Shown: piece after piece, positions 17,089 through 25,595 of the stretch | Position numbering within the stretch: position 1 is the first letter of the stretch | Layout: the number at the start of each line of letters is the position of its first letter | From: an uncultured Candidatus Saccharibacteria bacterium | Lineage (GTDB): Bacteria > Patescibacteriota > Saccharimonadia > Saccharimonadales > Saccharimonadaceae | DNA: 64,000 nucleotides | Direction: 5' to 3' | Assembly: GCA_946804195.1 (NCBI GenBank) | Contig: CAMPEU010000001.1 | Location: 40,192 to 104,191, forward strand | The notes under the pieces: generated by a model | The model's input: the letters and a program-made list of their open reading frames with translations, nothing else | Told to the model about the DNA's origin: nothing | Databases searched by the model: none | Made by a program: the position numbers and the translations under genes

Positions 17089-18557
17089 TCTTTGATTATA
17101 TCATTCACTTTGATGTACTCGGTTTCAATTGCGCCATCAAACGGATCCAATACAGTTATTCTATTATGCTTGTTGTCTAAATCCTCATAGGTATACCAAG
17201 ACTTCCAGTATGCTGAATGACTTAAAATCTCCCTACCGCGCCTATACGCTCGTGTTGTTTTAGGAGGATTAACTATTCTGTCTTCCACACTACCCAGCTG
17301 ATTCATATCATCAGCGAAATATTTACGTCGTATCCTACCCGCAGGGCTATTCGCAATTAATTCATCGGTCGTAGCATCACTTTGCGCTTGTTCCTTTGTA
17401 ATCCACAAAGATGATGTATATCGCAAATCCCGCAGTCTACTCACGGCATCCAATGATTTCTTTTTTCTTTTATCTCTGTCCTCATACAAAAGTCGTCGTT
17501 TCAATATCGCATCGCTTTTCTCTAACTCGTCAGGATTACGCTTCATCACCGCATGCGCAATCTTCCATTCCTGCAATATTTTGTCCTGTTCGGACGTTCT
17601 ACCTGTCGTCTGATCTACCCTATTAATAATCTCTTCTTGAATGTCCTGAGCTTTACTTGCACCTTTCATACCCTCTAGATAATATTTTTCTTTGAACTTC
17701 ATATCGAATGTCGCACGTTGCATTGCCCTTGCCGCTACATCTGGACCATCGCTTTCAAACACCATGCCATCCATACGACCTTCCCGCGCAGCTAACAAAA
17801 CCAACGAAGCAGTGCCCATAAACATTTTTGATGCCCACGGAGACACATGCGGATCACCGCCAACCAAATGCAAGCGCCAATATTTTTCCGCACTCGCATA
17901 AGGCTTATCTCTCAAATTCACGATGGGCTTGCCGATATCCGACGTTGTTCCCGTACCATAATCCTCGTTAATCGGTGTTAGCACTTTTTGGCCCCAACTA
18001 TAAACATACTCACCATACCCATTCATGGACACGGCTCCCCCGCCCAGCATTGGCAGGCTCGTTGCTAGATGCGTCAGCAGTGGTCTTGTCCTTATCTTGA
18101 TATCCGCGGTGTCACGAAGCCATGTTCGATCTTCCCCGATATTCGAGTGATACCCCCACGTCGTGTGATGTGCGCCATCAACACGTTTACACAAAAAGCC
18201 CTCGCGCACATCATGCGTCGAAGCGATATGCTTGCGCAAGCCTTCTATGACTATTCTTTCACCGGCCAACTCGGAGAGCACGACGCTCTCGATCGATACA
18301 TCTTCTGGTGTCGCATATTCAAACCGGCCACAATCGTTATAGTATCGAGCTCCGTTACTCAAGTAATTCTCGTAGCTAGCCGATAGCCAGCTGAGTGTGC
18401 CTACGACACCTTCGGGTAACGCATCAACAAGAAACTGATCAAGATAGTTAGAAATTGACAATGATTCAAAATCAGTGGGATTAGTACTTCTACGTACTGA
18501 AATTGGCCATTCCATTTCAGTACCAAAAATCTGTCGAAATGAATCACGCTCAGTCAC
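17085..18557 (-). CDS. PafA/Dop-family ligase (pupylation-type carboxylate-amine ligase homologue)
   Basis: A 490-residue protein whose motifs follow actinobacterial PafA (Pup ligase) and Dop (depupylase) in order. GTEMEW (E14, E16) corresponds to the GIETE ATP/Mg motif; NGARYYNDCGRFEYATPE (68-85, catalytic-type D75) to NGARLYLDVGSHPEYAT; GYHSN (H137, N139) to GCHEN with Glu replaced by Ser; IVNLRDKPYASAEKYWRLH (212-230) to IINTRDEPHADAEKYRRLH; and LDPF (about 470-473) to the C-terminal DPF. No long Dop loop is evident. No Pup-like C-terminal GGQ/GGE protein, proteasome or Mpa/ARC ATPase gene is visible nearby. GTG start with AGAGG 9 nt upstream; overlaps rnhA. Function as a true Pup ligase is unproven. 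Confidence 0.85.
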   Translation of the reverse strand: MTERDSFRQIFGTEMEWPISVRRSTNPTDFESLSISNYLDQFLVDALPEGVVGTLSWLSASYENYLSNGARYYNDCGRFEYATPEDVSIESVVLSELAGERIVIEGLRKHIASTHDVREGFLCKRVDGAHHTTWGYHSNIGEDRTWLRDTADIKIRTRPLLTHLATSLPMLGGGAVSMNGYGEYVYSWGQKVLTPINEDYGTGTTSDIGKPIVNLRDKPYASAEKYWRLHLVGGDPHVSPWASKMFMGTASLVLLAAREGRMDGMVFESDGPDVAARAMQRATFDMKFKEKYYLEGMKGASKAQDIQEEIINRVDQTTGRTSEQDKILQEWKIAHAVMKRNPDELEKSDAILKRRLLYEDRDKRKKKSLDAVSRLRDLRYTSSLWITKEQAQSDATTDELIANSPAGRIRRKYFADDMNQLGSVEDRIVNPPKTTRAYRRGREILSHSAYWKSWYTYEDLDNKHNRITVLDPFDGAIETEYIKVNDIIKE

Positions 18558-18700
18558 TCCAATGTACCTCTATTAACATGGACCTATTCTACCCGGCATA
18601 GCCAACAAACTCAAACAATAATCAACCGCCTGTTTTAACTTATCTATATCCACCCCTGTACTAACAGCATAAAACCGAGTATAATCTACGGTTAGTTCAT

Positions 18701-19459
18701 ATGAAGATAACACCAGTCAAAACACAGCGTATCGAACCAAGCGCGCTCTCCCTCACCGAACTTCTCGATCGAGTAGTTACTTCACTGTCAGAAAAATCCA
18801 TTGTCGTCATCACCTCAAAAATTGTTTCACTCTGCGAAGGTTCCGTACTGCCAGTTGATGATATTGATCGCGATGAACTCATTGCGCAGCAATCGGATCT
18901 ATATTTGCCACCTCGATACAGCGTACAGGGTCATCATTTTACAATCAAAAATAATACACTCATCGCCACTGCTGGTATCGACCAGTCAAATGGTGATGGC
19001 CAGTATATTTTGTGGCCGCGTGATTCATGGAAAACAGCACGCGAAATTCGAGATTACCTATGTAAGAAATTTGAGCTAAACGATATTGGCGTACTTATTA
19101 CGGATAGTACTTGCGGCGTTCTGCGTCGTGGCACAACAGGAATTGCGCTCGGATATAGTGGATTCATTGGACTAAAAAATTACATCGGTAAACCCGATTT
19201 ATTCGGACGTCCATTCCATGTCACAAATGCAAATATCGCAGAAGGTCTATCGGCATCCGCAGTTGTTGTCATGGGAGAAGGCGCCGAAAGTACTCCGATT
19301 GCCATTATCACGGAATGTGAATCGCATGTAATCTTCTCTGCAAAAAGCCCAACTGATGATGAAAAATTCGAGTGGAACATTCCGTTTGATGAAGATTTAT
19401 TCTCGCCATTCCTAAGTGCGCTCGAGTGGCAAAAAGGTGGCGCCCATGATAAAGAATGA
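18701..19459 (+). CDS. CofE-like gamma-glutamyl ligase family protein
   Basis: A 252-residue protein with the fold signatures of F420-0:gamma-glutamyl ligase: an N-terminal IVVITSKIVSLCEG strand-helix, a central TAGIDQSNG loop followed by ILWPRDSWKTAREIRDYL, then VLITDSTCGVLRRGTTGIALGYSGF and GRPFHVTNANIAEGLSASAVVVMGEGAESTP. CofE adds glutamate to F420 through its gamma-carboxylate. No other F420 biosynthesis gene is in the window (yvcK is only CofD-like), and F420 is not expected in this lineage, so another acceptor is likely. TATAAT (18680-18685) lies 15 nt before the ATG. It overlaps the next gene by 14 nt and is divergent from the PafA-like gene. Confidence 0.85.
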   Translation: MKITPVKTQRIEPSALSLTELLDRVVTSLSEKSIVVITSKIVSLCEGSVLPVDDIDRDELIAQQSDLYLPPRYSVQGHHFTIKNNTLIATAGIDQSNGDGQYILWPRDSWKTAREIRDYLCKKFELNDIGVLITDSTCGVLRRGTTGIALGYSGFIGLKNYIGKPDLFGRPFHVTNANIAEGLSASAVVVMGEGAESTPIAIITECESHVIFSAKSPTDDEKFEWNIPFDEDLFSPFLSALEWQKGGAHDKE

Positions 19460-19952
19460 AGTTTTATCACACTACATCAATCCGGATTTTGTCTACCGAT
19501 TTAATCATGGACCCAACGTCATTAAATCGCGCGAGCAGGCATTGCGCGAAGGTCTCAACTGTGAAGCACTCGCGCATCTTGCACTGCGTGACCTAACCAA
19601 TGTTGCATTACCGTCAGACCTCCGTTGCTACGAGATGTATAATGACACCGAATACTTTCGCAAGATTGAAACATCCGAAACACTTCAGGAAGGTGACTTA
19701 TTTTGGTTTGGTCAAAATCGCAATATGAGACCTGTTGATTTTCAGCCTCTATTCAATAAAGGCGAACTAACAAATTGGGATGAATATCCTGTTAAACATA
19801 TGGCGTTATTCACAGGAGAGCACGCACACGATGGTAACCCACTACTGCTGCACGCAACATATGTCACCGGCACAAACAGCGTCTGGTCATTACCAGAGTT
19901 CAACAAATACCCTCAATCAAAAAAGCTCTACGGCGTTACGCGACTCAAATAA
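19446..19952 (+). CDS. NlpC/P60-like cysteine hydrolase candidate
   Basis: The ATG at 19446 sits inside the 3' end of the CofE-like gene (14-nt overlap), giving 168 residues. The order of motifs resembles NlpC/P60 or related papain-like folds: a candidate nucleophile C39 in GLNCEALAHLALRDL, GDLFWFG at 83-89, H118 in KHMALFTGE and LLHATYV with H136. No signal peptide or membrane segment, so it should act in the cytoplasm. NlpC/P60 enzymes often cut gamma-glutamyl bonds; being translationally coupled to a gamma-glutamyl ligase homologue makes a make-and-break pair plausible. Similarity is only motif-level; it could be a divergent member of another cysteine hydrolase family. Confidence 0.6.
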   Translation: MIKNEVLSHYINPDFVYRFNHGPNVIKSREQALREGLNCEALAHLALRDLTNVALPSDLRCYEMYNDTEYFRKIETSETLQEGDLFWFGQNRNMRPVDFQPLFNKGELTNWDEYPVKHMALFTGEHAHDGNPLLLHATYVTGTNSVWSLPEFNKYPQSKKLYGVTRLK

Positions 19953-20684
19953 TTATTCGAGGTCTCCTTCAGACTCTTTTTGCATACGTCTCAAATATCG
20001 TCGAATCGACTTTGCGTGAGGATTCTGAGTCACGGAATGCAAAGGAGATGCCGCGGTTACTGTATCGGGGAAATCATCAGTGCATGCAGGAACATTATCA
20101 CCCAACAAATACTTTCTGATCATCGCTTCAGCAACACGTCGTACGCCATCAGCAAGCCGACGAGGACCATGATGCTCTGGTAGTAATAAGCTATAGATGC
20201 CCGCACGATTCGCAGCTACCACATCGGTCAATATACTGTCACCCACCATCAAAACTCGCTCTGTCGGTAAGCGTTTTTTCTTGATAACAAAATCGATCAT
20301 AGCAGGCAGTGATTGAACCTCTGGACGCACTAAGGCAGACTCTACTTCCAAAATATCAGGACAGATCACGTCAATATCTAACGCTTCGTCCCGCACGACT
20401 CCCTCAAGTTCATCCTGCCGCCTATCACCTTCTTCATTCAATAGATATAAATCCAGACCTATCAGTGACATCCGGCGCATATTGTCGCAAACCTTATCAT
20501 GATCAATTTCACTACATCCAGGAACGAGTGCTGTCCTGGAATCAAATAGCACCGTATCAAAATCTTCTAGCGCCAAACCCTCTCGAAAAACAGCCGGAGT
20601 TATCAACTCCACGCTACTAGCAATGTATGTTGGCTGCCAGTTTTCAAGACACTGTTTCACAACCTCATTATGCTCCCGTACCAA
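19953..20684 (-). CDS. HAD-like phosphatase, YqeG-type, with altered motif I
   Basis: A 243-residue protein. VLMVGDSILTDVVAANRAGIYSLLL (145-168) matches the C-terminal motif of YqeG/GEP4-type HAD phosphatases (GD at 148-149, TD at 153-154). Motif I, normally DxDNT, reads FDSRTALVP (D48, R50, T51): the nucleophile Asp remains but the second Asp, the general acid/base, is Arg. A C-terminal tail beyond about 190 is basic and unassigned. The start is TTG at 20684; an in-frame stop lies just upstream and no ATG fits. It converges with the NlpC/P60-like gene with no gap. Confidence 0.7.
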   Translation of the reverse strand: MVREHNEVVKQCLENWQPTYIASSVELITPAVFREGLALEDFDTVLFDSRTALVPGCSEIDHDKVCDNMRRMSLIGLDLYLLNEEGDRRQDELEGVVRDEALDIDVICPDILEVESALVRPEVQSLPAMIDFVIKKKRLPTERVLMVGDSILTDVVAANRAGIYSLLLPEHHGPRRLADGVRRVAEAMIRKYLLGDNVPACTDDFPDTVTAASPLHSVTQNPHAKSIRRYLRRMQKESEGDLE

Positions 20685-20710
20685 ATGGGATTCAAGCTAA
20701 ATGAACTTTT

Positions 20711-21019
20711 TTACAACTCTTTATTTACTTCAAATAATTTCGACCGCAAATCAGCCAACAAGGCCCAGGCCTTATCAATTTCACCCGCTTCAAATTCGTA
20801 TTCCCAGTCGTTCTCTACGCCACACTCAAAAACAAATGTGATATCCATCACTATGCTTCTCTCATCCGCTTGCGCCTTTTCAAAAGCAACAGTTTGCGCT
20901 GCTTGCATGTTTTCAATTAACTGCTCTAAATTTGCAATATCATGGCGCAAGACATCGGCAGGGTCTTTTATGCCATTTGCAAAATTTTCAATCACATTAT
21001 AATCTAATCGTTCGTTCAC
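20711..21019 (-). CDS. Conserved-looking small acidic helical protein, unknown function
   Basis: Choosing the GTG at 21019 gives 102 residues; it is 6 nt after a TATAAT box (21026-21031), the same spacing seen at other leaderless genes here. A longer frame upstream would cross that promoter. The product is mainly helical, with a central heptad-like stretch (DIANLEQLIENMQAAQTVAFEKAQ) and acidic C-terminal half (GVENDWEYEFEAGEIDKAW). No membrane segment or known domain. The YqeG-like gene starts 27 nt downstream and may be cotranscribed. Confidence 0.6.
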   Translation of the reverse strand: MNERLDYNVIENFANGIKDPADVLRHDIANLEQLIENMQAAQTVAFEKAQADERSIVMDITFVFECGVENDWEYEFEAGEIDKAWALLADLRSKLFEVNKEL

Positions 21020-21050
21020 GCATTTATTATATCGTAAAAACGTGTTATTG

Positions 21051-21938
21051 CTATACTTTTGGAAATTCAACAACCGTGTCCAGAACGCGAGTACCAAATC
21101 CCTTTAACTCAAAACGATCTTCATACACATCAACCAGACCATAGGCATTTGTTTCACCACTCAACATACCGGGTAGCGTAATGTATATCACCCCTTCACG
21201 CGTTAGACCATACGCCCCGCCGTGATTATGCCCATTCATAAATACCCGAACATTGTCATGTCTGTTTATAACATCCATAATTTCATTACTATTTAGCGCA
21301 GTTAGTGCATTATGAGGAAACAGCTGATGATGCGACATCGGTATCGCTACCTGATCATGTTTTTCGGCATCGGTTAGTTCGTTATCAAACCATTCCAACT
21401 GCTCATCGCTCATTCCACCATTCCACATGTACGCGTTAGTCGCACCTTTATGCCGCATCCGTTCTATCAATTCATATCCCGCTATCCATTCCGGGCTGCC
21501 CTCTGGGTGCTCGAGTGGGCCCAGTTCATTCGTATCCAGCATAACCAGCCTACTCTTGCCCTTTTGCAAAGAATAATAATTATGTGGCATATCTAGTAGT
21601 TGCAGCACTTTTTTGAGCGTTGCTCGTTTATCCATAAATTCATGATTACCAATCAAATGCGCCACCCGGACGCCAACTCCGCCCAAAATACGATTCAACG
21701 CATGTGCGTCATTCATATCACGATCATAAAAATCGCCCAGATGCACAATATAATCCAAGCCTCTTTCATTATTGTATGCAGTAAACGTATCTGCCGCTTG
21801 TTGTAACTTTTGTGCAGACATTCTATAGCAATTCTGGAAGTGTAAATCCGTTGTGCCTAGTATTACGCCCGAGAAATCATCAACATCAGCCGCCTGACAA
21901 TCCGCTACAACACCAAAAGACACCTCGGGACTCTTCAT
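21051..21938 (-). CDS. Calcineurin-like metallophosphoesterase (ADPRibase-Mn-like)
   Basis: A 295-residue metallophosphoesterase. GVVADCQAADVDD at the N-terminus resembles the ADxQ motif of manganese-dependent ADP-ribose/CDP-alcohol diphosphatases rather than the usual DxH; then HLGDFYDR, LIGNHEFMDK, MSHHQLF and NGHNHGGAYG supply the other metal ligands in order. The family hydrolyses ADP-ribose, CDP-alcohols and cyclic ADP-ribose; the exact substrate here is uncertain. Cytoplasmic, with no signal peptide. TAAAAT ends 6 nt before the ATG, overlapping the 3' end of the upstream ygjV-like gene. Confidence 0.85.
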   Translation of the reverse strand: MKSPEVSFGVVADCQAADVDDFSGVILGTTDLHFQNCYRMSAQKLQQAADTFTAYNNERGLDYIVHLGDFYDRDMNDAHALNRILGGVGVRVAHLIGNHEFMDKRATLKKVLQLLDMPHNYYSLQKGKSRLVMLDTNELGPLEHPEGSPEWIAGYELIERMRHKGATNAYMWNGGMSDEQLEWFDNELTDAEKHDQVAIPMSHHQLFPHNALTALNSNEIMDVINRHDNVRVFMNGHNHGGAYGLTREGVIYITLPGMLSGETNAYGLVDVYEDRFELKGFGTRVLDTVVEFPKV

Positions 21939-21942
21939 GCAA

Positions 21943-22494
21943 TTATTTTATCAGATTCTGTACTTCGATTACTTCTATCTGTCTCGCTCGACGGAATCGA
22001 GTCAGCAATGATCTAGGAATATCAAATCTTACAATGCCGATTGCCACTGATGCGAACGTTATCAAGTCCGCTGCGGCACCTAAGTATGAATTATTGAGCA
22101 AATTATAGGTCAGCCAAAATGGTGCAATAGTCAACGATATCAATCTAATATTCTTTGGAGACTTTTGCCACAAAGCAGTGGTGGCCAAACACATACCAAT
22201 TAACGCCATGATGCTCGTCCAGTTTTCCCATATGATTAATGTGGTGATGGCATACGTCACAATGACGGCACCATAAACCCATTCATGCTGTCGATACCTA
22301 TCAAAGACAAAACTACGCACTGCGCCCAACAGTATTAAACCCGAAGCTGTCGTCGCTCCCATGAACAAATAATAAACAGACCACATCAAACATGATGCAA
22401 TTTGTAATCTTAATAACGTACGGCGATCATTGACCTGAAAAACCGCAACCATTAAAAAAATACCTACCAGTCCAAACAATTGACCAACAAGCAT
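21943..22494 (-). CDS. YgjV-family inner membrane protein
   Basis: The ATG at 22494 (6 nt after AGGG) gives 183 residues; an upstream TTG at 22527 is less likely. The protein has about six hydrophobic segments and the start MLVGQLFGLVGIFLMVAVFQ followed by LLRLQIASCLMWSVYYLFMGATTASGLILLGAVRSF, characteristic of the YgjV/DUF1422-like inner membrane family of unknown transport or structural role. It ends 4 nt before the metallophosphoesterase start region on the same strand. No function is assigned. Confidence 0.75.
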   Translation of the reverse strand: MLVGQLFGLVGIFLMVAVFQVNDRRTLLRLQIASCLMWSVYYLFMGATTASGLILLGAVRSFVFDRYRQHEWVYGAVIVTYAITTLIIWENWTSIMALIGMCLATTALWQKSPKNIRLISLTIAPFWLTYNLLNNSYLGAAADLITFASVAIGIVRFDIPRSLLTRFRRARQIEVIEVQNLIK

Positions 22495-22605
22495 TCTATA
22501 CCCTCGCTTCTCCGAATTGTCCCGCAAATGTGCGAGTTACATGCTCATAATATCACCCGTATATCGTCTTGAACATACTATTTTTTATTTTGTTTTTCTT
22601 CGAGG

Positions 22606-23298
22606 TTATTCGTCATGATTTATTGCGCGCGCACCTAGCGCAACCGCCAAATCAATTGCTAGTTGTTCACGTACATCTTTTTCACGATTATATAGGTTAT
22701 GTCCCGCATCAACGCTCATGTGAGTTGCTCCACGAATCTCCCTAATAATATTCTCGTCAACGACCGTGTCACGAGCTCCCGTCACGAATATTGTCGGTTT
22801 CGTATCTGCAACACGCTGATATGTTTCCATGTGTTCAAACGCTTCCATGTTCGGAAAATAGTTTGATGATATATAAATCTTTGATGTGCTATTCGTTCGA
22901 TGCAAAATTAAGTCTCCATTTTCGTCCCGCCCACCACCACGATCACGAATCATTTGCACTATAGTATCCGAACCTGCTTCATGTGGTGGAGCCATCAAAA
23001 CGACATTCGTCACATTCTCTAGAATAGCCGCTCCGCATGCTGCTGTCGTTCCACGTGAATGCGCCATTAACAATACCTCACCATCTAAACTACTGATAAA
23101 CCTACTCAGTTTTTCCGTTTGCTCATCCAGTGATGGAATATAAATATCGCCATCGTTACCGTCTTGATATTTCTTGAAATGATCAAAGTTGATCATCGTC
23201 CTATCGTTCAATAAATATTCTGCCGATGATGAAAACAACTTACCGGAATCGGGATCGGTCGCAAAACCATGTGATGTTACAAGATACTTTTCACTCAT
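22606..23298 (-). CDS. Alpha/beta hydrolase
   Basis: A 230-residue cytoplasmic alpha/beta hydrolase. The nucleophile elbow is AHSRG (Ser in VLLMAHSRGTTAACGAA, about residue 82), a variant of GxSxG with Ala in first position; an acid candidate lies in VTGARDTVVDE and the catalytic His in DAGHNLYNR near the C-terminus. The fold resembles small esterases or acyl hydrolases. Substrate unknown. A candidate TAGAAT box ends 9 nt before the ATG; it appears monocistronic. Confidence 0.8.
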   Translation of the reverse strand: MSEKYLVTSHGFATDPDSGKLFSSSAEYLLNDRTMINFDHFKKYQDGNDGDIYIPSLDEQTEKLSRFISSLDGEVLLMAHSRGTTAACGAAILENVTNVVLMAPPHEAGSDTIVQMIRDRGGGRDENGDLILHRTNSTSKIYISSNYFPNMEAFEHMETYQRVADTKPTIFVTGARDTVVDENIIREIRGATHMSVDAGHNLYNREKDVREQLAIDLAVALGARAINHDE

Positions 23299-23432
23299 GA
23301 TACGATTATTCTACTCATATTCATTGCAGATGATTATAAAGTATTTCTCGCTTGTAACAAACATACTCGTCACCTCATGTAAACGACCGATACGCAAACA
23401 GCAGCAATAATGCTTATGTTACAATTAAGTAT

Positions 23433-23996
23433 ATGATAGCTGGTTCACCAGATCGAATGCGACGCAAAGCTGAACGATTAGGCTTTACCATCGTCGAATT
23501 ATTGATTGTTGTAGTCGTCATCGGAATTCTAGCGGCGATAGTTACCGTAGCCTACACCGGCGTGACACAAAGTGCAAATGCAAGTGCAGTCGCCGATGGC
23601 TTCAAAAAATTTGAAAAAGCCATGAGACTATTTGCAACATCTCAGGGCTACACAAGCTGGCCAACTGACAGTACGATAACCGGTGGCGGCAATCCTAACA
23701 TTGCAAGTTTAATTGCGAGCGCACCCGGTTTTAGTAACTATATGCAATCCCCGCCAAACGTAGCAGGTATCAGCTCCGCGCTGTGGAGGTACGATAATGA
23801 TGGCGATACGTATAATGGGTGCTCCGCTAGCCTTGCTGGAACAAGTATTTATGTCAGTAGCTTTCCCGACACGGCACTGGCACAGCAAGTGGACAATATC
23901 TTGGATGATGGCGATTTAACATGCGGGCGAATGCGTTGGGGCGGTAGTGCTGGTAGCACGCTACTTTTTAGTCTCAGTAACGACGGCACATTATAG
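23433..23996 (+). CDS. Type IV pilin-like protein
   Basis: A 187-residue prepilin. The leader MIAGSPDRMRRKAERLG is cleaved before FTIVELLIVVVVIGILAAIV (Glu at +5), the canonical class III/type IVa-like N-terminus. The globular part has two Cys (CSASLAG and LTCGRMRW) that could close a D-region loop. It would be assembled on the cell surface by a type IV pilus machine encoded elsewhere. An extended -10 (TGTTACAAT, ending 23425) is 7 nt before the ATG, so the transcript is probably leaderless. Convergent with glyS. Confidence 0.9.
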   Translation: MIAGSPDRMRRKAERLGFTIVELLIVVVVIGILAAIVTVAYTGVTQSANASAVADGFKKFEKAMRLFATSQGYTSWPTDSTITGGGNPNIASLIASAPGFSNYMQSPPNVAGISSALWRYDNDGDTYNGCSASLAGTSIYVSSFPDTALAQQVDNILDDGDLTCGRMRWGGSAGSTLLFSLSNDGTL

Positions 23997-24033
23997 AATC
24001 CAGGATACCCTGTTGGTATAGAGCCGAAAGATC

Positions 24034-25329
24034 TTAGCCTAACTCACTAATACTAACCCGCTTTTGTTCAGTCGTATCCCTATCGCGAACAGTAACGGCA
24101 TTGTCTTCCAAAGTTTCAAAATCAATTACTACACAGTACGGCGTACCGATTTCATCCTGCCGTCGATAACGTTTACCGATATTTCCGTTATCGTCCCACA
24201 TGACGTTTCCGTGTTTTTTCTTTAGCATTTGATACACCGTGCGCGCCTTTTCCACCAGTTCAGGCTTGTTCCGTACTAGTGGTGAAACACAGTATTTTAC
24301 GGGAGCTAGGTGCTCTGGAAACTTCATGACAATTCGTTTTTCATCATTGACTTCATCTTCAGTATACGCCGCGCTTAGCACTGCCATAACCGACCGCTCT
24401 ACGCCAAATGATGGTTCGATCACATGCGGAACAAACTTTGTATTCATTCCCTTGATTGTATATTCCATACTCTTACCAGCATGATTCTGAATATTCATCA
24501 GATCGAAGTCCGTACGATATGCTAGACCCAGTAATTCCTCGCGACCAATTGGAAAATCATATTCTATATCGATAGTCCGTTTACTATAATGCGCACGATC
24601 ACCTTCAGGTACTTCAAGTTCATGGATTTTATCGCTCGGCAACCCAAGTGCATTCAAATATTCATGAATGTTTGCCAGTAGCGCATCAAACGATACTTGC
24701 CATTTATCCGGTTCCACAAAGTATTCGATCTCCATTTGTTCAAATTCACGACTACGGAATATGAAGTCACGCGGACTGATCTCGTTTCGAAACGCTTTGC
24801 CCTGCTGTGCCATACCAAACGGTAAATCAGGATAGAAGCTATCGACAACATTTTTGTAATTCGTGAATATTCCTTGCGCCGTTTCGGGTCGTAAATAGCT
24901 AACCGATGTATCGTCTTCGGTTGAACCAACATGCGTCTTGAACATCATATTGAACTGACGAGCCTCGCCGAAAGTACCCTCACTGCCGCATGTCGGACAT
25001 TTATTTGGATTATCTAATTTATCAGCACGAAATCGTCCATGACAATTACTACATTCAACCAGAGGGTCGGTAAATGTTGCAGTATGTCCGCTAGCCTGCC
25101 ACACCTTTTGATTCATCAATATCGCCGCATCCACAGGATACATATCTTCACGATCTTCAACAAACATCTTCCACCATAGATTCATGATGTTTCGTTTTAA
25201 TGCAACTCCTAGTGGACCGTAATCCCACGTACCAGACAAGCCGCCGTAAACATCAGATCCGTTATAGATAAACCCTCGGCGTTTTGCCAAGCTAACAATA
25301 TTTTCTAATTCTTGATTTTTTTCGTTCAT
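24034..25329 (-). CDS. glyS: Glycyl-tRNA synthetase (alpha2 type)
   Basis: A class II aminoacyl-tRNA synthetase charging tRNA-Gly, in the single-chain dimeric form (431 residues from the ATG at 25329; the in-frame ATG at 25350 adds seven residues and is less likely). Features: GFIYNGSDVYGGLSGTWDYGPLG at the N-terminus, a zinc-type insert with CSNC and CPTCG (about 99-121), motif 2 FRNEISPRDFIFRSREFEQMEIEYF, and motif 3 VIEPSFGVERSVMAVL. The C-terminal anticodon-binding domain follows. Contains all the elements of an active enzyme. Confidence 0.96.
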   Translation of the reverse strand: MNEKNQELENIVSLAKRRGFIYNGSDVYGGLSGTWDYGPLGVALKRNIMNLWWKMFVEDREDMYPVDAAILMNQKVWQASGHTATFTDPLVECSNCHGRFRADKLDNPNKCPTCGSEGTFGEARQFNMMFKTHVGSTEDDTSVSYLRPETAQGIFTNYKNVVDSFYPDLPFGMAQQGKAFRNEISPRDFIFRSREFEQMEIEYFVEPDKWQVSFDALLANIHEYLNALGLPSDKIHELEVPEGDRAHYSKRTIDIEYDFPIGREELLGLAYRTDFDLMNIQNHAGKSMEYTIKGMNTKFVPHVIEPSFGVERSVMAVLSAAYTEDEVNDEKRIVMKFPEHLAPVKYCVSPLVRNKPELVEKARTVYQMLKKKHGNVMWDDNGNIGKRYRRQDEIGTPYCVVIDFETLEDNAVTVRDRDTTEQKRVSISELG

Positions 25330-25355
25330 AACTACTGTTAATTGTACCATAACGA

Positions 25356-25384
25356 TTGCTAACAGATGTATTTTGTAATAAGAT
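25356..25384 (+). promoter_or_regulatory. Promoter of the small-protein island, first unit
   Basis: TTGCTA (25356-25361) and TAAGAT (25379-25384) are spaced by 17 bp, 38 nt before the ATG at 25423. It lies in the divergent region with glyS. Confidence 0.5.
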
Positions 25385-25422
25385 TACTCAGATATCTCGA
25401 TAAACGATCGCTAGCGAGGAAC

Positions 25423-25572
25423 ATGTTACGATACGCACGACGCCGACGTATGATGGCACTCGGTGGACGGCCAATAAAGCGAACATTGCTACCAGAGCTC
25501 ATCTTTCAGATGTGTGAAACGTCAAAACTGACAGGACAACAGTTCATTCGTTCGATGCACGTCGGACGCTGA
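25423..25572 (+). CDS. Small arginine-rich protein, first gene of mini-island
   Basis: From ATG 25423, just after GAGG, 49 codons encode a very basic peptide beginning MLRYARRRRMMALGG with a helical second half (LLPELIFQMCETSKLTGQQF). No family recognised; the Arg cluster suggests nucleic-acid or membrane association. A standard promoter lies upstream and a second small ORF starts 23 nt later. Codon usage and arginine richness differ from neighbouring core genes, consistent with acquisition, but the short length makes this tentative. Confidence 0.45.
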   Translation: MLRYARRRRMMALGGRPIKRTLLPELIFQMCETSKLTGQQFIRSMHVGR

Positions 25573-25595
25573 CAAAAAAGGAGTATCCCACGGGA

